A DNA stretch of 64,000 bases from Haemonchus contortus (lineage: Eukaryota > Nematoda > Chromadorea > Rhabditida > Trichostrongylidae): NCBI GenBank assembly GCA_000469685.2, contig LS997563.1, positions 32,421,968 to 32,485,967 on the forward strand, given 5' to 3'. The notes beneath the pieces were generated by a model. It searched no databases. It saw only the letters and a program-made list of their open reading frames with translations, and was not told the origin of the DNA. This document shows positions 24,201 through 32,835 of this stretch, piece by piece. Made by a program: the position numbers and the translations under genes. How positions within the stretch are numbered: the first letter of the stretch is position 1; each line of letters opens with the position of its first letter.

Positions 24201-25081
24201 TACTGAAAAATTGATTTAGCATGCTAGGGTTCAGGAACGGACAATATTGGGAGTGTTCTCATTGTATTCTATCGAAAATCGCACTTTTTCTTGAAAATCA
24301 CAAACGAGCGTGGCAAAATGTCGCAAACAAGCGTGGCAAAATGGCTACAGCTAGAGAAAGCGGCCTCCAGGAATCCAGGACTGCATATAAATATTTGAGG
24401 AAAGTCGCCCTGGAAAGGATCCCGAACCTATCCGCTTGTGATGCTGTACTAATCCTGCGAAATCTTGATCCCGTTGCTGCACCACGAGCATACGTCACTT
24501 TTCCTTCGCAAAAAGTTGACGCTGGTCAATCAGAGTTGAGGGAATATTTCTTCACTATGAGCACCTGTCGTCTGTCTCTGTCTGTGTACAACAGATTTAG
24601 TATCAGGAAATGTCCTCAGCGTACGAGAACGTACAGCAAACTATCACTTGAGGCAGTATTCTTCAAGCGAATCTCATCACATTTACAGAAAACTATAAGA
24701 CCATTCACGAACATAGGGTAAGTGGGATCAATTGGTTGAGAGAGTACCCACCACTCCGTCCTTTCAGCTCACCCACCGGAATTGTGTTCTGCCCTTTTCT
24801 AATCGATCCAACTACAAGCCGAGTACTACGTACATACTTAAGGTCCTCATAGATTGATGGGCTTTGAATGGGAAGGCTTCAAGGGATTTACCTGAATTCG
24901 ATGGTGATGTTCGTTTCCAAGTATGTTGTGTCGGAAATTGGAAACTCGGCATAATTATGTCCAGTGAACGAAAGCGGTGCGGTATCCTTCTCCCGTGGCC
25001 ATATGGTCCGATCACGTTTCAGTCTTGTGGTTCCGGCTGTGGCTTCAGTAGCCGTGTCTGTCTCTTGTGCATTACTAATCA
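112..25081 (-). CDS. Large laminin-G/EGF extracellular matrix gene (perlecan/UNC-52- or agrin-like), 15 exons, both ends open
   Basis: Fifteen minus-strand exons join in phase into 610 codons with no stop: 25081-24892, 22009-21911, 14179-14023, 7751-7635, 7566-7494, 7330-7217, 6965-6870, 6606-6339, 2735-2660, 2590-2444, 844-673, 606-531, 478-397, 339-277, 215-112. Counting from the first full codon, the order is: dibasic linker (1-35), laminin-G A (about 36-214), Thr-rich linker (250-295), laminin-G B (about 300-466), EGF-like module (471-500) and laminin-G C (about 504 onward, cut by the window edge). Laminin-G signatures seen are N-E-W-H-S-V, Q-W-H-R-A-E, F-V-G-G-A-P, L-Y-I-G-G-Y and G-F-H-G-C (twice). 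Such domains bind dystroglycan, integrins or heparin in basement membrane; that role is family knowledge. The order fits the C-terminal region of perlecan/UNC-52 or agrin, which I cannot separate by eye. The first exon starts mid-codon, so the gene continues upstream beyond 25081 and no start codon is assigned. Confidence 0.85.
277..339 (-). CDS. Exon 14: laminin-G C, L-L-V-F strand
   Basis: Acceptor tctcgttgcag, donor gtaaga; exactly 21 codons. Encodes L-L-V-F-A-G-E-N-G-V-T-A-D-F-F-R-L-L-I, an unmistakable laminin-G strand (compare L-L-F-Y-W in domain B). Confidence 0.82.
397..478 (-). CDS. Exon 13: laminin-G C
   Basis: Acceptor cttgtttttag, donor gtgaga, 82 nt, in phase with both neighbours. 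Encodes T-L-K-M-E-I-N-V-K-L-S-N-V, the second strand pair of the domain. Confidence 0.75.
531..606 (-). CDS. Exon 12: start of laminin-G C
   Basis: Acceptor cattatttcag, donor gtaagt, 76 nt. Encodes L-L-T-M-R-F-S-G-H-S-Y-L-E-L-K-K, the opening of a laminin-G domain directly after the EGF module. The intron before it is only 66 bp. Confidence 0.8.
673..844 (-). CDS. Exon 11: end of laminin-G B plus EGF-like module, possible GC donor
   Basis: Acceptor cctgttctcag; 172 nt (57 codons plus one base). I-R-L-N-G-R-S-I-A-F closes laminin-G B. An EGF-like module follows with six cysteines: D-P-C, G-C-P, S-C-S, V-C-L-C and K-T-C. An extra Cys (E-C-G) probably pairs back to the laminin-G domain. The best donor is gcgagc, again GC-AG: it leaves one base that completes Glu with the next exon. 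A normal GT donor is absent before the in-frame stop. Confidence 0.8.
845..2443. other. Intron 10, with a 97-bp tandem duplication
   Basis: This 1.6-kb stretch separates the exons at 2590-2444 and 844-673. It has no supported coding sequence. Its one clear structure is the tandem pair at 1917-2105, listed separately. Confidence 0.6.
1917..2105. repeat. Tandem duplication, 97-bp unit, two copies
   Basis: Unit 1 starts at 1917 and unit 2 at 2014; both begin atggtaatcctca and share gtgatgggtccctttc. They differ at scattered positions (roughly 85-90% alike by eye), so the duplication is not recent. Confidence 0.85.
2444..2590 (-). CDS. Exon 10: laminin-G B C-terminal strands
   Basis: Acceptor acaaatttag, donor gtgagc, 49 codons in phase 0. 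Encodes G-M-L-Y-I-G-G-Y-D-G-D and S-G-F-H-G-C-M-K-K. It follows the previous exon after a 69-bp intron and joins directly to I-R-L-N-G of the EGF exon. Confidence 0.87.
2660..2735 (-). CDS. Exon 9: laminin-G B, Trp-His strand
   Basis: Acceptor atcattttcag, 76 nt (one base plus 25 codons). Encodes L-H-Q-W-H-R-A-E-I-W-R-T-G-K-G-I-L-M-K. The donor would be gttcgt, a weak match, but splicing there gives I-L-M-K joined to V-D-R-Q, the expected next strand. Read-through meets a stop after about 22 codons. Confidence 0.8.
2736..6338. other. Intron 8 (3.6 kb), no supported gene
   Basis: Intron of the laminin-G gene. It has only short open frames without coherent splice sites, plus a run of 14 C at about 5441-5454. 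The minus ORF at 3194-3406 has the look of repeat-derived sequence but I cannot name a family. Confidence 0.5.
6339..6606 (-). CDS. Exon 8: first half of laminin-G B, with GC splice donor
   Basis: Acceptor agtatttcag; donor gcaagt following ...CTGAG, a classic GC-AG donor. The 268 nt encode a Thr-rich end of the linker, then F-S-G-A-S-H-F-T-V, L-R-I-N-F-K, A-G-L-L-F-Y-W and Y-L-A-V-F-M, the standard opening strands of a laminin-G domain. The trailing AG joins G of the exon at 2735 to give Arg across a 3.6-kb intron. Confidence 0.88.
6870..6965 (-). CDS. Exon 7: Thr-rich interdomain linker
   Basis: Acceptor gcgtgttttag, donor gtgagt, 96 nt. Encodes a linker with many Thr residues (P-F-T-T-T-R-L-A-T-T-A-K-P-T-T-V), likely O-glycosylated by analogy with such linkers. 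An upstream ATG at 7077 in the same frame opens a hydrophobic, signal-peptide-like run. I treat that as intron, because only the 6965 acceptor fits the phase of the exon at 7217. Confidence 0.72.
7217..7330 (-). CDS. Exon 6: closing Cys of laminin-G A and linker
   Basis: Acceptor cacaatttcag, donor gtgagt, 114 nt. The split codon at its start gives Glu, followed by Y-C-N-P-I, where the Cys closes laminin-G A. The rest is a polar Gln/Ser-rich linker. The frame was chosen because it alone completes phase with both neighbours; another frame is also open but breaks the phase. Confidence 0.75.
7494..7566 (-). CDS. Exon 5: last strands of laminin-G A
   Basis: Acceptor aagtcttttag, donor gtgtga, 73 nt, 24 codons plus one base. 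Encodes L-I-I-N-N-D-V-L-L-D, the usual strand after the G-C of a laminin-G domain. The introns either side are short (68 and 163 bp). Confidence 0.8.
7635..7751 (-). CDS. Exon 4: laminin-G A, F-V-G-G and G-F-H-G-C strands
   Basis: Acceptor ggctttttcag, donor gtgaac; exactly 39 codons, phase 0 at both ends. Encodes G-V-F-V-G-G-A-P and the C-terminal N-G-F-H-G-C-V-R-K signature. Its Cys should pair with the Cys of Y-C-N-P in the exon at 7330, as in other laminin-G domains (inference). Confidence 0.85.
9801..10130 (+). mobile_element. Degenerate tRNA-derived SINE copy, interrupted by a palindrome
   Basis: It matches the reference copy at 40113-40411 at both ends: the 5' part with ggcggtgtaagggcaag and gcacgcacgg, and the 3' part with ggttgattaatgc and ttcatccttt. 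The middle is diverged. A perfect 51-bp palindrome lies inside (10016-10066). Confidence 0.6.
10016..10066. repeat. Perfect palindrome, 25-bp arms around one base
   Basis: Arms 10016-10040 and 10042-10066 are exact reverse complements, with C at 10041 between them. As RNA this would fold into a 25-bp stem. It sits within a decayed SINE, so it is younger than the surrounding copy or is kept intact by some process. Confidence 0.95.
11687..12182. mobile_element. Non-autonomous Tc1/mariner-type MITE, copy 1
   Basis: Terminal inverted repeats begin cagtagcgctcaaaagtatt and end with its near reverse complement. TA dinucleotides flank both ends (11685-11686 and 12183-12184). Length is 496 bp with no transposase. 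The same family occurs at 36224-36701, aligned end to end. Confidence 0.85.
13093..13212. repeat. 120-bp fold-back hairpin, about 55-bp arms
   Basis: The left arm from 13093 (gcgttttagctgggaacag) and the right arm ending at 13212 are reverse complements with only about two to four mismatches and a loop under 10 nt. It could be a tiny fold-back transposable element, or a hairpin RNA if transcribed; it lies in an intron of the laminin-G gene. Confidence 0.9.
13341..13466. repeat. Tandem pair, 64-bp unit
   Basis: Units start at 13341 and 13405, both with aaaggtac-gagct and gcctcagaagg. The minus-strand open frame across them reads as a repeated Ser/Pro-rich peptide, which is a by-product of the repeat. 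Confidence 0.8.
14023..14179 (-). CDS. Exon 3: laminin-G A, Trp-His strand
   Basis: Acceptor cgatttcag, donor gtgagc, 157 nt. Encodes H-D-C-G-E-G, then F-A-L-N-E-W-H-S-V-T-V-W and a S-L-K-V-D strand. The W-H motif and the following K-V-D are hallmark laminin-G positions. It ends in phase 0 at E-Q-F-R and joins the exon at 7751 across a 6.3-kb intron. Confidence 0.83.
15027..15172 (-). mobile_element. tRNA-derived SINE, partial copy
   Basis: Reverse complement of the middle of the family copy at 40.1 kb: tgacttgcggtgg, cccagacaagtctggtacca, cgacccc and the B-box region. The 5' A-box end is degraded. Confidence 0.7.
16264..16402 (-). mobile_element. tRNA-derived SINE, partial copy
   Basis: In reverse orientation it retains the end with gtgcagtggcaagtgac (A-box side) and the tctggtaccag...cgaccccg block. 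The 3' half is missing. Confidence 0.7.
16500..16643 (-). CDS. Isolated exon-like frame, unrecognised
   Basis: A minus-strand open frame starts after a good acceptor (tgtccctcag at about 16644) and runs about 48 codons to a stop, with protein-like content (K-P-A-Q-V-L-L-R-N-Y-D-Y and E-I-L-S-Q-A-Y-V-I-Q). It does not fit the phase of the laminin-G gene in which it lies. It may be a nested gene fragment or chance. Confidence 0.2.
17280..17354 (-). mobile_element. SINE fragment
   Basis: Short diverged piece in reverse orientation (gggcggatatcaatc, ggtccccgaccc, caccatctacgccc) resembling the A-box half of the SINE family. Assignment is by eye only. Confidence 0.4.
21911..22009 (-). CDS. Exon 2: laminin-G A core strands
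   Basis: Bounded by acceptor caaatttcag and donor gtgagt; 99 nt in frame with both neighbours. It encodes D-A-I-L-F-F-A-G-Q-F-N-A-D-D-Y-I, the typical laminin-G pattern (hydrophobic strand, Gly, then Asp-Tyr/Phe before the next strand). Confidence 0.82.
22010..24891. other. Intron 1 (2.9 kb), no supported gene on its own strand
   Basis: Lies between the first two laminin-G exons. A plus-strand frame at 24221-24721 (166 codons) has no recognised domain, and a minus frame at 23490-23879 is also unrecognised. I treat both as unsupported. Confidence 0.5.
24892..25081 (-). CDS. Exon 1 in window: linker and start of laminin-G A
   Basis: Acceptor tctcaatttcag and donor gtaaat bound 190 nt (two leading bases, 62 codons, two trailing bases). 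It encodes a Thr/Ala-rich stretch, a basic R-L-K-R-D-R segment that could be a furin-type site, then the first laminin-G strands ending T-I-E-F-R. The trailing AG joins the first base of the exon at 22009 to complete Arg. Confidence 0.8.
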
Positions 25082-28000
25082 CTGAAATTGAGAAAAGGAT
25101 TCAGAAAGTTCTCGAGTTCTCCCTTTCCGCTGCCTGGGTACCTTTGCAACTAATTCCATTAGGCTGAAGAATGTGATCATTCCAACACCCGCATTCGTAG
25201 GTTTCTGGAGACAAAGTGATGCACAGCTGTTCACAGAGTAAGGCGCTGTCAGAGCAGGAACCTGAAATCAGACACTATCACTTTCACGCAAAAATTGTCG
25301 TCCAGCTGTGTGCCCTAATGCCTATCCGAATTTGCCCTCGTTGGTGACAATTTATGCGCAATTGTCCCCATCGACGGGCCCAACCATATCTCATTAGGCG
25401 GTTCGAGTGATGCTTAGCCAATTAATCGTTGCCTAGACATCCGGAGAAGCGAGTTAATAGGATCACGACAGGAAGAGCACAGAGAGAGGGAAAATGAAAG
25501 AGGAGCAGGTCGTGAATCTAAGAAGGTTCGAGTCAACAATGGTTCCAGAGACGGGAATGTCGCTCTCAAAGTCTATTTCACAATCCTCAGATGGGTTTCA
25601 AGTAAAACTGAAGGTAGCGAGGGGACCGGAAAGAATATGATGTGAGCTATATGACCCACTTTTTTCACAGGCTCTCTGCAAAGAAAAGTAAACTCCCAAA
25701 ATTTTTTTCCTCGAGTATGGAATTTAGAAGTTTGACCATGTAATCCTATAAGTCGTACAGATTATAGCGGGTATTAGTAAAACCTGGAAACGGGTTGTGA
25801 CAAAATCAAGGGTGTGCAGGAACAAAAGCCACGACTGTCTACATAGAAATCATATTTTTTGATATTATGTGTTCCGCATCGAGATGCTGCCTGACCAGAT
25901 GCCTTTGCTCCAGCCCAGAACATCCCTTTTACAGCTCTTTCAAATGAGAAGGTCGAAATCTAATCGACTCGCTTTAGTAATCTTGATGGAGTTGGATTCG
26001 ATCCGGGTTCTGCAGTCAAGAAGTCGTTCTCATTTCATCCCGGAGCTGTCAACTCTATCATTAGGTTGTAGAGCAGCTTGACGCTATAAATGACTGCAGA
26101 GTATAGCCGTAGTGAAATCTGCTCTCCTAATTTCTCATCAGAAACTCGCCAATAAATTACTTCATTGCGCAAACGTTATAGTAACTAAGCCGTAGGTTTT
26201 ACTCGAATGAGCTCACAGTGACTCAGATGAAACTCGATACCATGTAGTACTTACAGCTATAGTTAGTTGTCCATGAGTTTTTGTTGGTAGAAAGACGAGA
26301 ACTTTTTGTTGACATTGAAGGATCCCTCTGGATCCGTAACCCGTGTTTTTTTTGAAGGATTTTCTTTTCTAGAAAAGTCACTCCTCGACAAAAAAACTTC
26401 ATGTTTTCAATGTTGTTGATTCTTCAAACGTTAAACTTCTTCCACTTTTGGGGATGAGCCATCTCCTTGGTGGGAAGTCATCGTCGAAACAAATTTGTCC
26501 TTCCATATCGGTACAAATTGGAGAAAAACATTTTTCATGCGCTTCTCAAGAAAAGTGGATGGTGTTGGTCCCGTTGCGAAAATTAGACACCCTCTGGAGA
26601 TTACTTATATATACTTCATATATGTACTACTTACTGAAGATATTTACGTTCGTTCAATTGCCCGAGTGAAGCGGTACTGCCTAGGACATAGTCATGGATT
26701 CTTGTATCCATGCTTTGTCCTTGGCACTCAAGTATCCAATGCGGGTAGCGCTTTTTCAAACATAACCATTAATTATGCCAGTGGTCTGCTGAAAAGGGAG
26801 TCGTTCTAGTGGCCTCGTGATCACCACCTCATCCATCAGTCTGCTGTAAGTATGCCTCTGGGATTCTATTCACTGCAACGGAGCTAACAAATACTACGAG
26901 TCGATCTATTTCCGCACAGAATCACGGAAACACGTCCCCTCGTCGTATGAACGAAATCCTTCTATTCACTGAAAATCCCATTACATCCCCGAAAGCACAA
27001 CAAAGCTAAACGAAGAAGCCCGACTGATTTTCAGCTCCCTATTTTGCTTTTCTGAAACGAGTTCAGCTTAGATTCACCCTTTACTCTTCTCAGTAATTTC
27101 CTTCTCTTCAATGGGTGTTAATGGTCAGTAATTTCCTTCTCTTCAATGGGTGATAATGGTTTTTTAGCTGCAATTCCCTGGTATTCACGGCTGTGTCCCC
27201 CCTCATCAAACCGAGGGTATTAGGGACGCCCGTGACTTAGGCCGTCGGCTGCGCGCCATAAAAACGTCGAGCCTGGTTACTTTTTAGTAAACTCTGCTGC
27301 GACATACGTACGTCCGCAAAATTGTCACGATTTGAGTGTACTCTCCTCACGTTGGGATACTGTGAGAGACCTCTTGAGATGATGACGAAGGCAATTGCGT
27401 CGCATTTTTAGCTGGAGCCGATTGGCACAAGGACTGTGATGCCTAGCAGATGACAGCTGCGGTTGTACGAGCAACATCAACGGATCTGATTTCCTTTGAA
27501 GGGATGGCGTTCTGGAGTCACCTGATAGGTGTCATATTTCGACAAGAAAGGTGACTACCTACGTGCTTGGCTATCGATTCATGTCCAACATCCACGAAGG
27601 CTGTCAAGCGGATGTAAACACAGATGTCCGCAGCCCCACGCATCCCCTTCTATCCTTAGTTGCGAAGGGCAGTGTGAACAGTTGCGTCCTCGTTTCGCAC
27701 TCTGGTACGGATGATCCCAAGCGATCGCTGCTGTGGAATTGAACTATGCTTCCACCAAACATCACGAAGTTGTGTAGCATCAACCCTTGACCCAGCTATA
27801 ACTTATGCACTCATTTACATATTGTTGCTTGACCATTAGCGATCCCCTCAGCGCTGGATTAGCGGAGGTTGAGCCCCCAAGGACCACGGACTCGGCAAAA
27901 AAGGCTTCGTATCGTCCCACTACTACACATAGTGAAGGAAAAAGCTCGCCATTATGGCGAAACAATACCAGGGTAGTCCACCAAAACACCTTCTCTTAGT

Positions 28001-31000
28001 GCATCCTAGTATGTAATGTGTTTCTATCCAGAGGCAACGAGAGAGAGTAGTTGAATTTGCGTGTCTAATGGATTCCGGTATAGTTTAATTTTACGAGCGC
28101 TTGCTGCCCTTCCTCCCCAGGGAATGGTTCCAACTTCGAGGATTTTCTAAATGAGTTGAAGATTTGGAAGGCAGCAGTATAAAGGGGGAAGACGAAATTA
28201 CTCGGGAACTTATTTAGGACGAGATGTTCATTGCGAGTTCCGCAGCGAAGGACATCTGATAGATAATTCGATTCGGACTCGCGACGTTTCATGAGTGTGG
28301 AAATGCAAAGTTCCGATCCGCTGCATTAAATCGTTTCTGGTTGGCGCCAAGCAATTACTTCGTCAAGCGACGGAAACCTCACTCACAGAGTGAATTCAGC
28401 TGAAAAACACTGTCGCTAATGAGGGACACGAAGCCGTTTACGAACACTGCTGCACATGGGAACGGCTTCTGGAGACACCATAGGAATTGTTATGCTTTGT
28501 TGCGGAACCAACAAGTGGACAAAAACAGCTGTTCAAGCCAAAATGTGAGTTACTGGTTAGTGCTAGATCATAGCTCTAGTTTGAATATGTCGTACAAAGG
28601 TGAGGACCCATAGTCGGATTACCCGACTTCTTTTTTAGGATAACCTCAAATGGTGTATTTCCGAATGAACATATACTCTTTCCATATGCTCCCTCTAATA
28701 ACTACTTTTTAAAGGTTAGATTAGCCGGATTGTGTCTGAGAATTAGAATTCCAACGTGGGCCAACTTGACGGTTCCAAGAGAGAGCTGGCAGAGGCTCCC
28801 GAAGAAAAAGAATTAATTAAAGTACATGGCAACATCAAAAAAGTTTATATGTGACTGCTGATATTGATTGCCCAAGTGCAAAAGTGACAGAAAATAGAAA
28901 TGAAGAACGTTACAGAGAAGTCCCTTTTACTTGCTTCTTCGCATTTCAGAGAAACGATAATCTCCTTTTGACATGAGGAACAGTCGACCATCTTGCTGTC
29001 AGGTCGCATAGAATGAATTTTTCCGGAATCGTACACAATGAACCACTTGAAAGAAGCTTATCACACTCCCTGAACACTACCATAATAGCTAGTTCACCTA
29101 GAATCTTCCTAGACGTTTTCCAGGACCAACCAAAGGCCGAACATGATATCCCAATGTGTCATAAAAGCAAAGAGTTTCAAGTCTCAGAGATATGGAGATC
29201 TGCGACAGCCCGTCGGCGACTAATCCTCGTAATCTCATCCCTCATATGGCATCGTTTCGTCGCGTTATTAATTATTATAGAGCAATATGGCACAGACTAC
29301 GTTCTGTCACACTGCCTGATCCGTTCCAGTAATAATCCCTATTGCCCTTCGATGTTGAACCGGTTACCTTTCTGACCGATACCTCAATTAACCCAGAGGG
29401 ATCGGCCTGGCTCCCTGTAGGAGGAAAACTACAAAATGTGCCATCTTGTAAGAGAAAAAGGTTCAGCTATCGAGCTCTCGCATCAAGGCACTCTCTCACT
29501 CAATTATCATAAGCTGGATAAGTTATGAGCGTAACTCCAGTCTCGGACGGGAGGGAGCCCGTTCTTTTACTTACGAGTAATAATTTTTATATCATTCTAC
29601 ACCAATTAGACAAAAATATTCTTGGTCTACTGCTGGCTAGCCTGTCCAGAACGAAGCAACGTTTTGATTGCTTAAAATGTTCAGCAAACTGTTGTGCTTC
29701 TAGCTAGAGAAGTTAGGGTTCGCTGGTTCAGTTACGCTTTTTTACGCTTTCGCGCAAGTGAACTTAGCGCACAGCCTGATTGTGGTAATTTAATTAAGCA
29801 TGTAGACGTAGCAAAGTAGCAGTTTGGAAAAAGTGAACTGTTCTGTTGGAATGGCTACACAGATAGAAATACGGAGGCACGATTTCTCCCGTAAATTCAG
29901 CTATTTTTCCAAGAGCTGTTCTTCATGGGAGACGGTTGATGCTGTGGTCACCCGAGCTCAATTCCATGTCATCAAGCCTCAACGATACGATAACAAATTG
30001 CAGCGATTAGCTGAATAGTGGACTCGCTGGGGTCCTCTAAAGAACGATTATTGGAACGAGCATCAGAAATCCTAACAGTTCCGCTTCTGCTGCCTGCCAG
30101 CGATCAGAACTTCGAACACATCTCAGAGGTAACTTCTTACAACAATAAAACTTCTTGGGAAATTTCAAAGTTGAAGTTGGAATTGAATGAAATTCCGACG
30201 GCATCGGAAATGGAACCCCTTGCATTTTCTGTTGTGTTGACTAGGTTTGTGCAGTGCATTTCCATAATTGCCGGCGGAGCGCATTAGCAGCGCGTTACTT
30301 CCACTGATCGACCTTCAACAATCGAACAACCGGATGGTCTTCCGTGTACAGAAACAAAAGTGGAAGCAGCCACCACCCACTTGTGGCCGAGGACGACCAC
30401 ACGTCGTCAGTAGTCACTCAACTGACTGTACTCACTGAAACAGAATGGCAAACCAATTCAATGATCGTGTGGAACATTGACACCGGTTCGTCGAATTAGG
30501 CAGTTGACGAGAGGACGATGACCGCAATTCTCGACGAATTAGTCGAACAAAATGTGATGTGAACGGAGAGAGTAATGTGGAGTGTTGTACTGGACATGGT
30601 AGACTCTGATAAGAGACAGATAAGACGAGAGCGAATTCAGCGAGAGGAAAAGAGGGAATCATGAGTGAGGAAGCAGTTTCTGTAAGGCACAATTTCTTCT
30701 TGTACTTTTCGCGCAACTCTGGTCCCCTAAAGATAGAACCCAAAGCAGTTAAAGGGATTAGATGTGTCACGATGGAAAACGCCGTAGTAATGGCAAAGGA
30801 GTATTGACCACAACTAACCATGGCCTCCACTACTGGACTCCGCGACACAGCCCTACCAGTGGGACTTACCTTACCGAGCATTCTCATTTTCAAAGGAAAA
30901 GGAGGGGCAAAAGCGGGGGAAACAATAACTATTCAAAATGATCAAAAAATCAAAAAAAATGTAGAACCCTAAGATTTGCGTCGAAGAATGGAACCTTTGA

Positions 31001-32244
31001 TTGTTGTCAAGCTAGAAGAATCAAAAAACAGTAACGTAAAGAAATTCTTACCTTGAAAAACTATGCCATTCACTACTATGAAGGTTAGGAACAAAAGAAA
31101 ACCAGCTGCTGCCAAAGTCGATCCCATAACGCCTCAGCTAGGCATTCAAGACCTGAAAACCCAAAATTGCCCATTTTTGAGCGAATTTCCACGCAAAAGA
31201 ACACCCTGGGGAATCGAGTGGCATTCTATTGAAGGCGGAAGACGGTCAGAATTCTAAATAGCTAAGCAACAAGGGCAAATTAACATAAAACGTCCCCTTA
31301 GAGATCAGGAGGTTAGAGAAGCCTCGTTGTCATGGAAAGCTATTGATCTTCGAGCCACGCCCACTTCAGAGGTAGGCAGGAGCAGGGGAGTAGAGGTAAT
31401 TCGCATGCGGGGAGAGGCGTAGAGAGACACGCTGGAGGAGAATCAGAGAAATGGTATGAGGAATGGGAGTAGTGGAATTATGGGACGTGCAAGAAACTTC
31501 TTTCGAGACTGTAGACTCGAGAGTGTGAGTCACGCAGTCGAACGAACGAGGGGCTCTGTGGTTAGAACCAGTCCGTCGATTAGTCGTCAAGACGTTTTTT
31601 TACTATTTTACCGCCAGATGAGATGAGTTCATGGGAGTAATTGCTATTCATGCAACTTATCGTTCTTCTGACATATCGCCATGGAGTTAGTTGAATTCCA
31701 AATTAGTTGTGGGTGTTTTTTGAGGTCATAAGATGTCTAACCAAATCGCATTAGAACTAAAATGCGGGCAAACACTGAAAGAACTAATGCGCATGGCTAG
31801 GGTGTGCAAAATTCCGAAAATAATTGGCATAGCTGTGACAATGCAGTTCTACGTGAGTAGCTCTTCCGGCCGTCTGAAACATCTGGAGGATGGAAAAGAA
31901 GTTCTCCCGTCTCAGACGATCTCATGGACGACGAACACCAATGCCGAGATTTGATTTGTAAATGGCGAATCATGGGGCGAGATACTCGTTGATGTCATCA
32001 GAAGTGTCAGTCGGAGAAATTGAATAAGGACGGCGTTTGGCGAGTAATTCAGAAACCCTGAAAAGCAAAGGGGACAGGAAGCCCATCGAACGGGGAGTGG
32101 TTACTAGGAGCATGGAGTCATTTGGGAGCTAATCTCCTCAAATTGATTACCTGGTACCCAAATCTGGATGATATCAAATGCATTCGCGTGAGAGGCAGAT
32201 TTCTTCCAGTCGTAAGCAATCTCTAACTCTACAATTGACGCCGA
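25082..32244. other. Gene-poor stretch, upstream or intronic part of the laminin-G gene
   Basis: No exon could be placed with confidence, although the laminin-G gene must have upstream exons. It includes a 35-bp tandem pair (27090-27159) and a block at about 27190-27990 whose open frames on both strands look repeat-derived. Further exons would be expected to encode Ig or EGF modules; I did not find them. Confidence 0.45.
27090..27159. repeat. Tandem pair, 35-bp unit
   Basis: Two adjacent units at 27090-27124 and 27125-27159, identical except for one base (gtgttaatgg against gtgataatgg), so a recent duplication. Confidence 0.95.
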
Positions 32245-32481
32245 TTAAATTTTAGGGCGCAGTTCACTACCGAACTCGTTTCTTGAACTCCTTCCTAGGA
32301 TAAAGTTATGGTCTCTAAAGATGCCATACGGGGTACTGTCGGATCGAAAAACGACTGTCATAGTCGATAAGGGCTCAAATACCGGTTTGACCGATCTCCC
32401 ACCCGGAGGCGATCGTGCATCAACAGCCTTGCGGACGCTGCACCATTCAAAATGGAACACAGATGCTGAAAATTCAATCAA
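32245..32481 (-). pseudogene. CUB-domain-like coding fragment
   Basis: The minus frame after an acceptor (ttgaattttcag) contains S-T-M-T-V-V-F-R-S-D-S-T-P-Y-G-I-F, which matches the C-terminal strands of CUB domains (small-hydrophobic-F-x-S-D ... G-F). The N-terminal part of the domain and a clear donor are missing. It could be one exon of a CUB protein or a remnant; a second CUB-like fragment lies at 40960-41588. Confidence 0.35.
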
Positions 32482-32584
32482 CTAGCCGTGACTCGCGGTG
32501 GTAGTGAAAGGCGATTTTCGCATACTGTAGCCGACGTCTTATGCAACTGCGTACGATTGACACTTTGTACAAACAGGGGGGGAC

Positions 32585-32835
32585 GGAACTTACGCGCGTG
32601 CGAGGATGTGCGCGGCAAATTGCGCAGCCGGCGAAGTTCGTGGCCATTTGAACGAATTTAGTGTCCATTATTGACGTCCAAATTTGAAGTAGAGTAGATT
32701 AGTAAGATCGACTGATCCTGATAATCTTCTTTGCTTTATGTTTTGGCCCAAACGATGGGCGCAAAAGTCTTTCAAATCGCTACGAACTTCGCCACGCGCA
32801 TCATCGGACGCGCGTATGTACCCATACCTGTCCAA
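32585..32835. mobile_element. Palindromic fold-back element, copy a
   Basis: Two roughly 120-bp arms with reverse-complementary features: GC-rich outer ends (gtgcgcggcaaattgcgc), inner gaagtagagtagattagta and a centre near gatcgactgatc. Related copies at 35864-36190 and 52615-52885 share the same layout. Confidence 0.7.

Noticed and set aside
24221..24721. Plus-strand open frame of 166 codons
   Set aside because: No recognised domain, no splice context, and it lies antisense within an intron of the laminin-G gene; length alone is not convincing.
27190..27990. Pairs of open frames on both strands, considered as genes
   Set aside because: Open frames on both strands with no domains suggest a repeat; there was no splice-coherent model.
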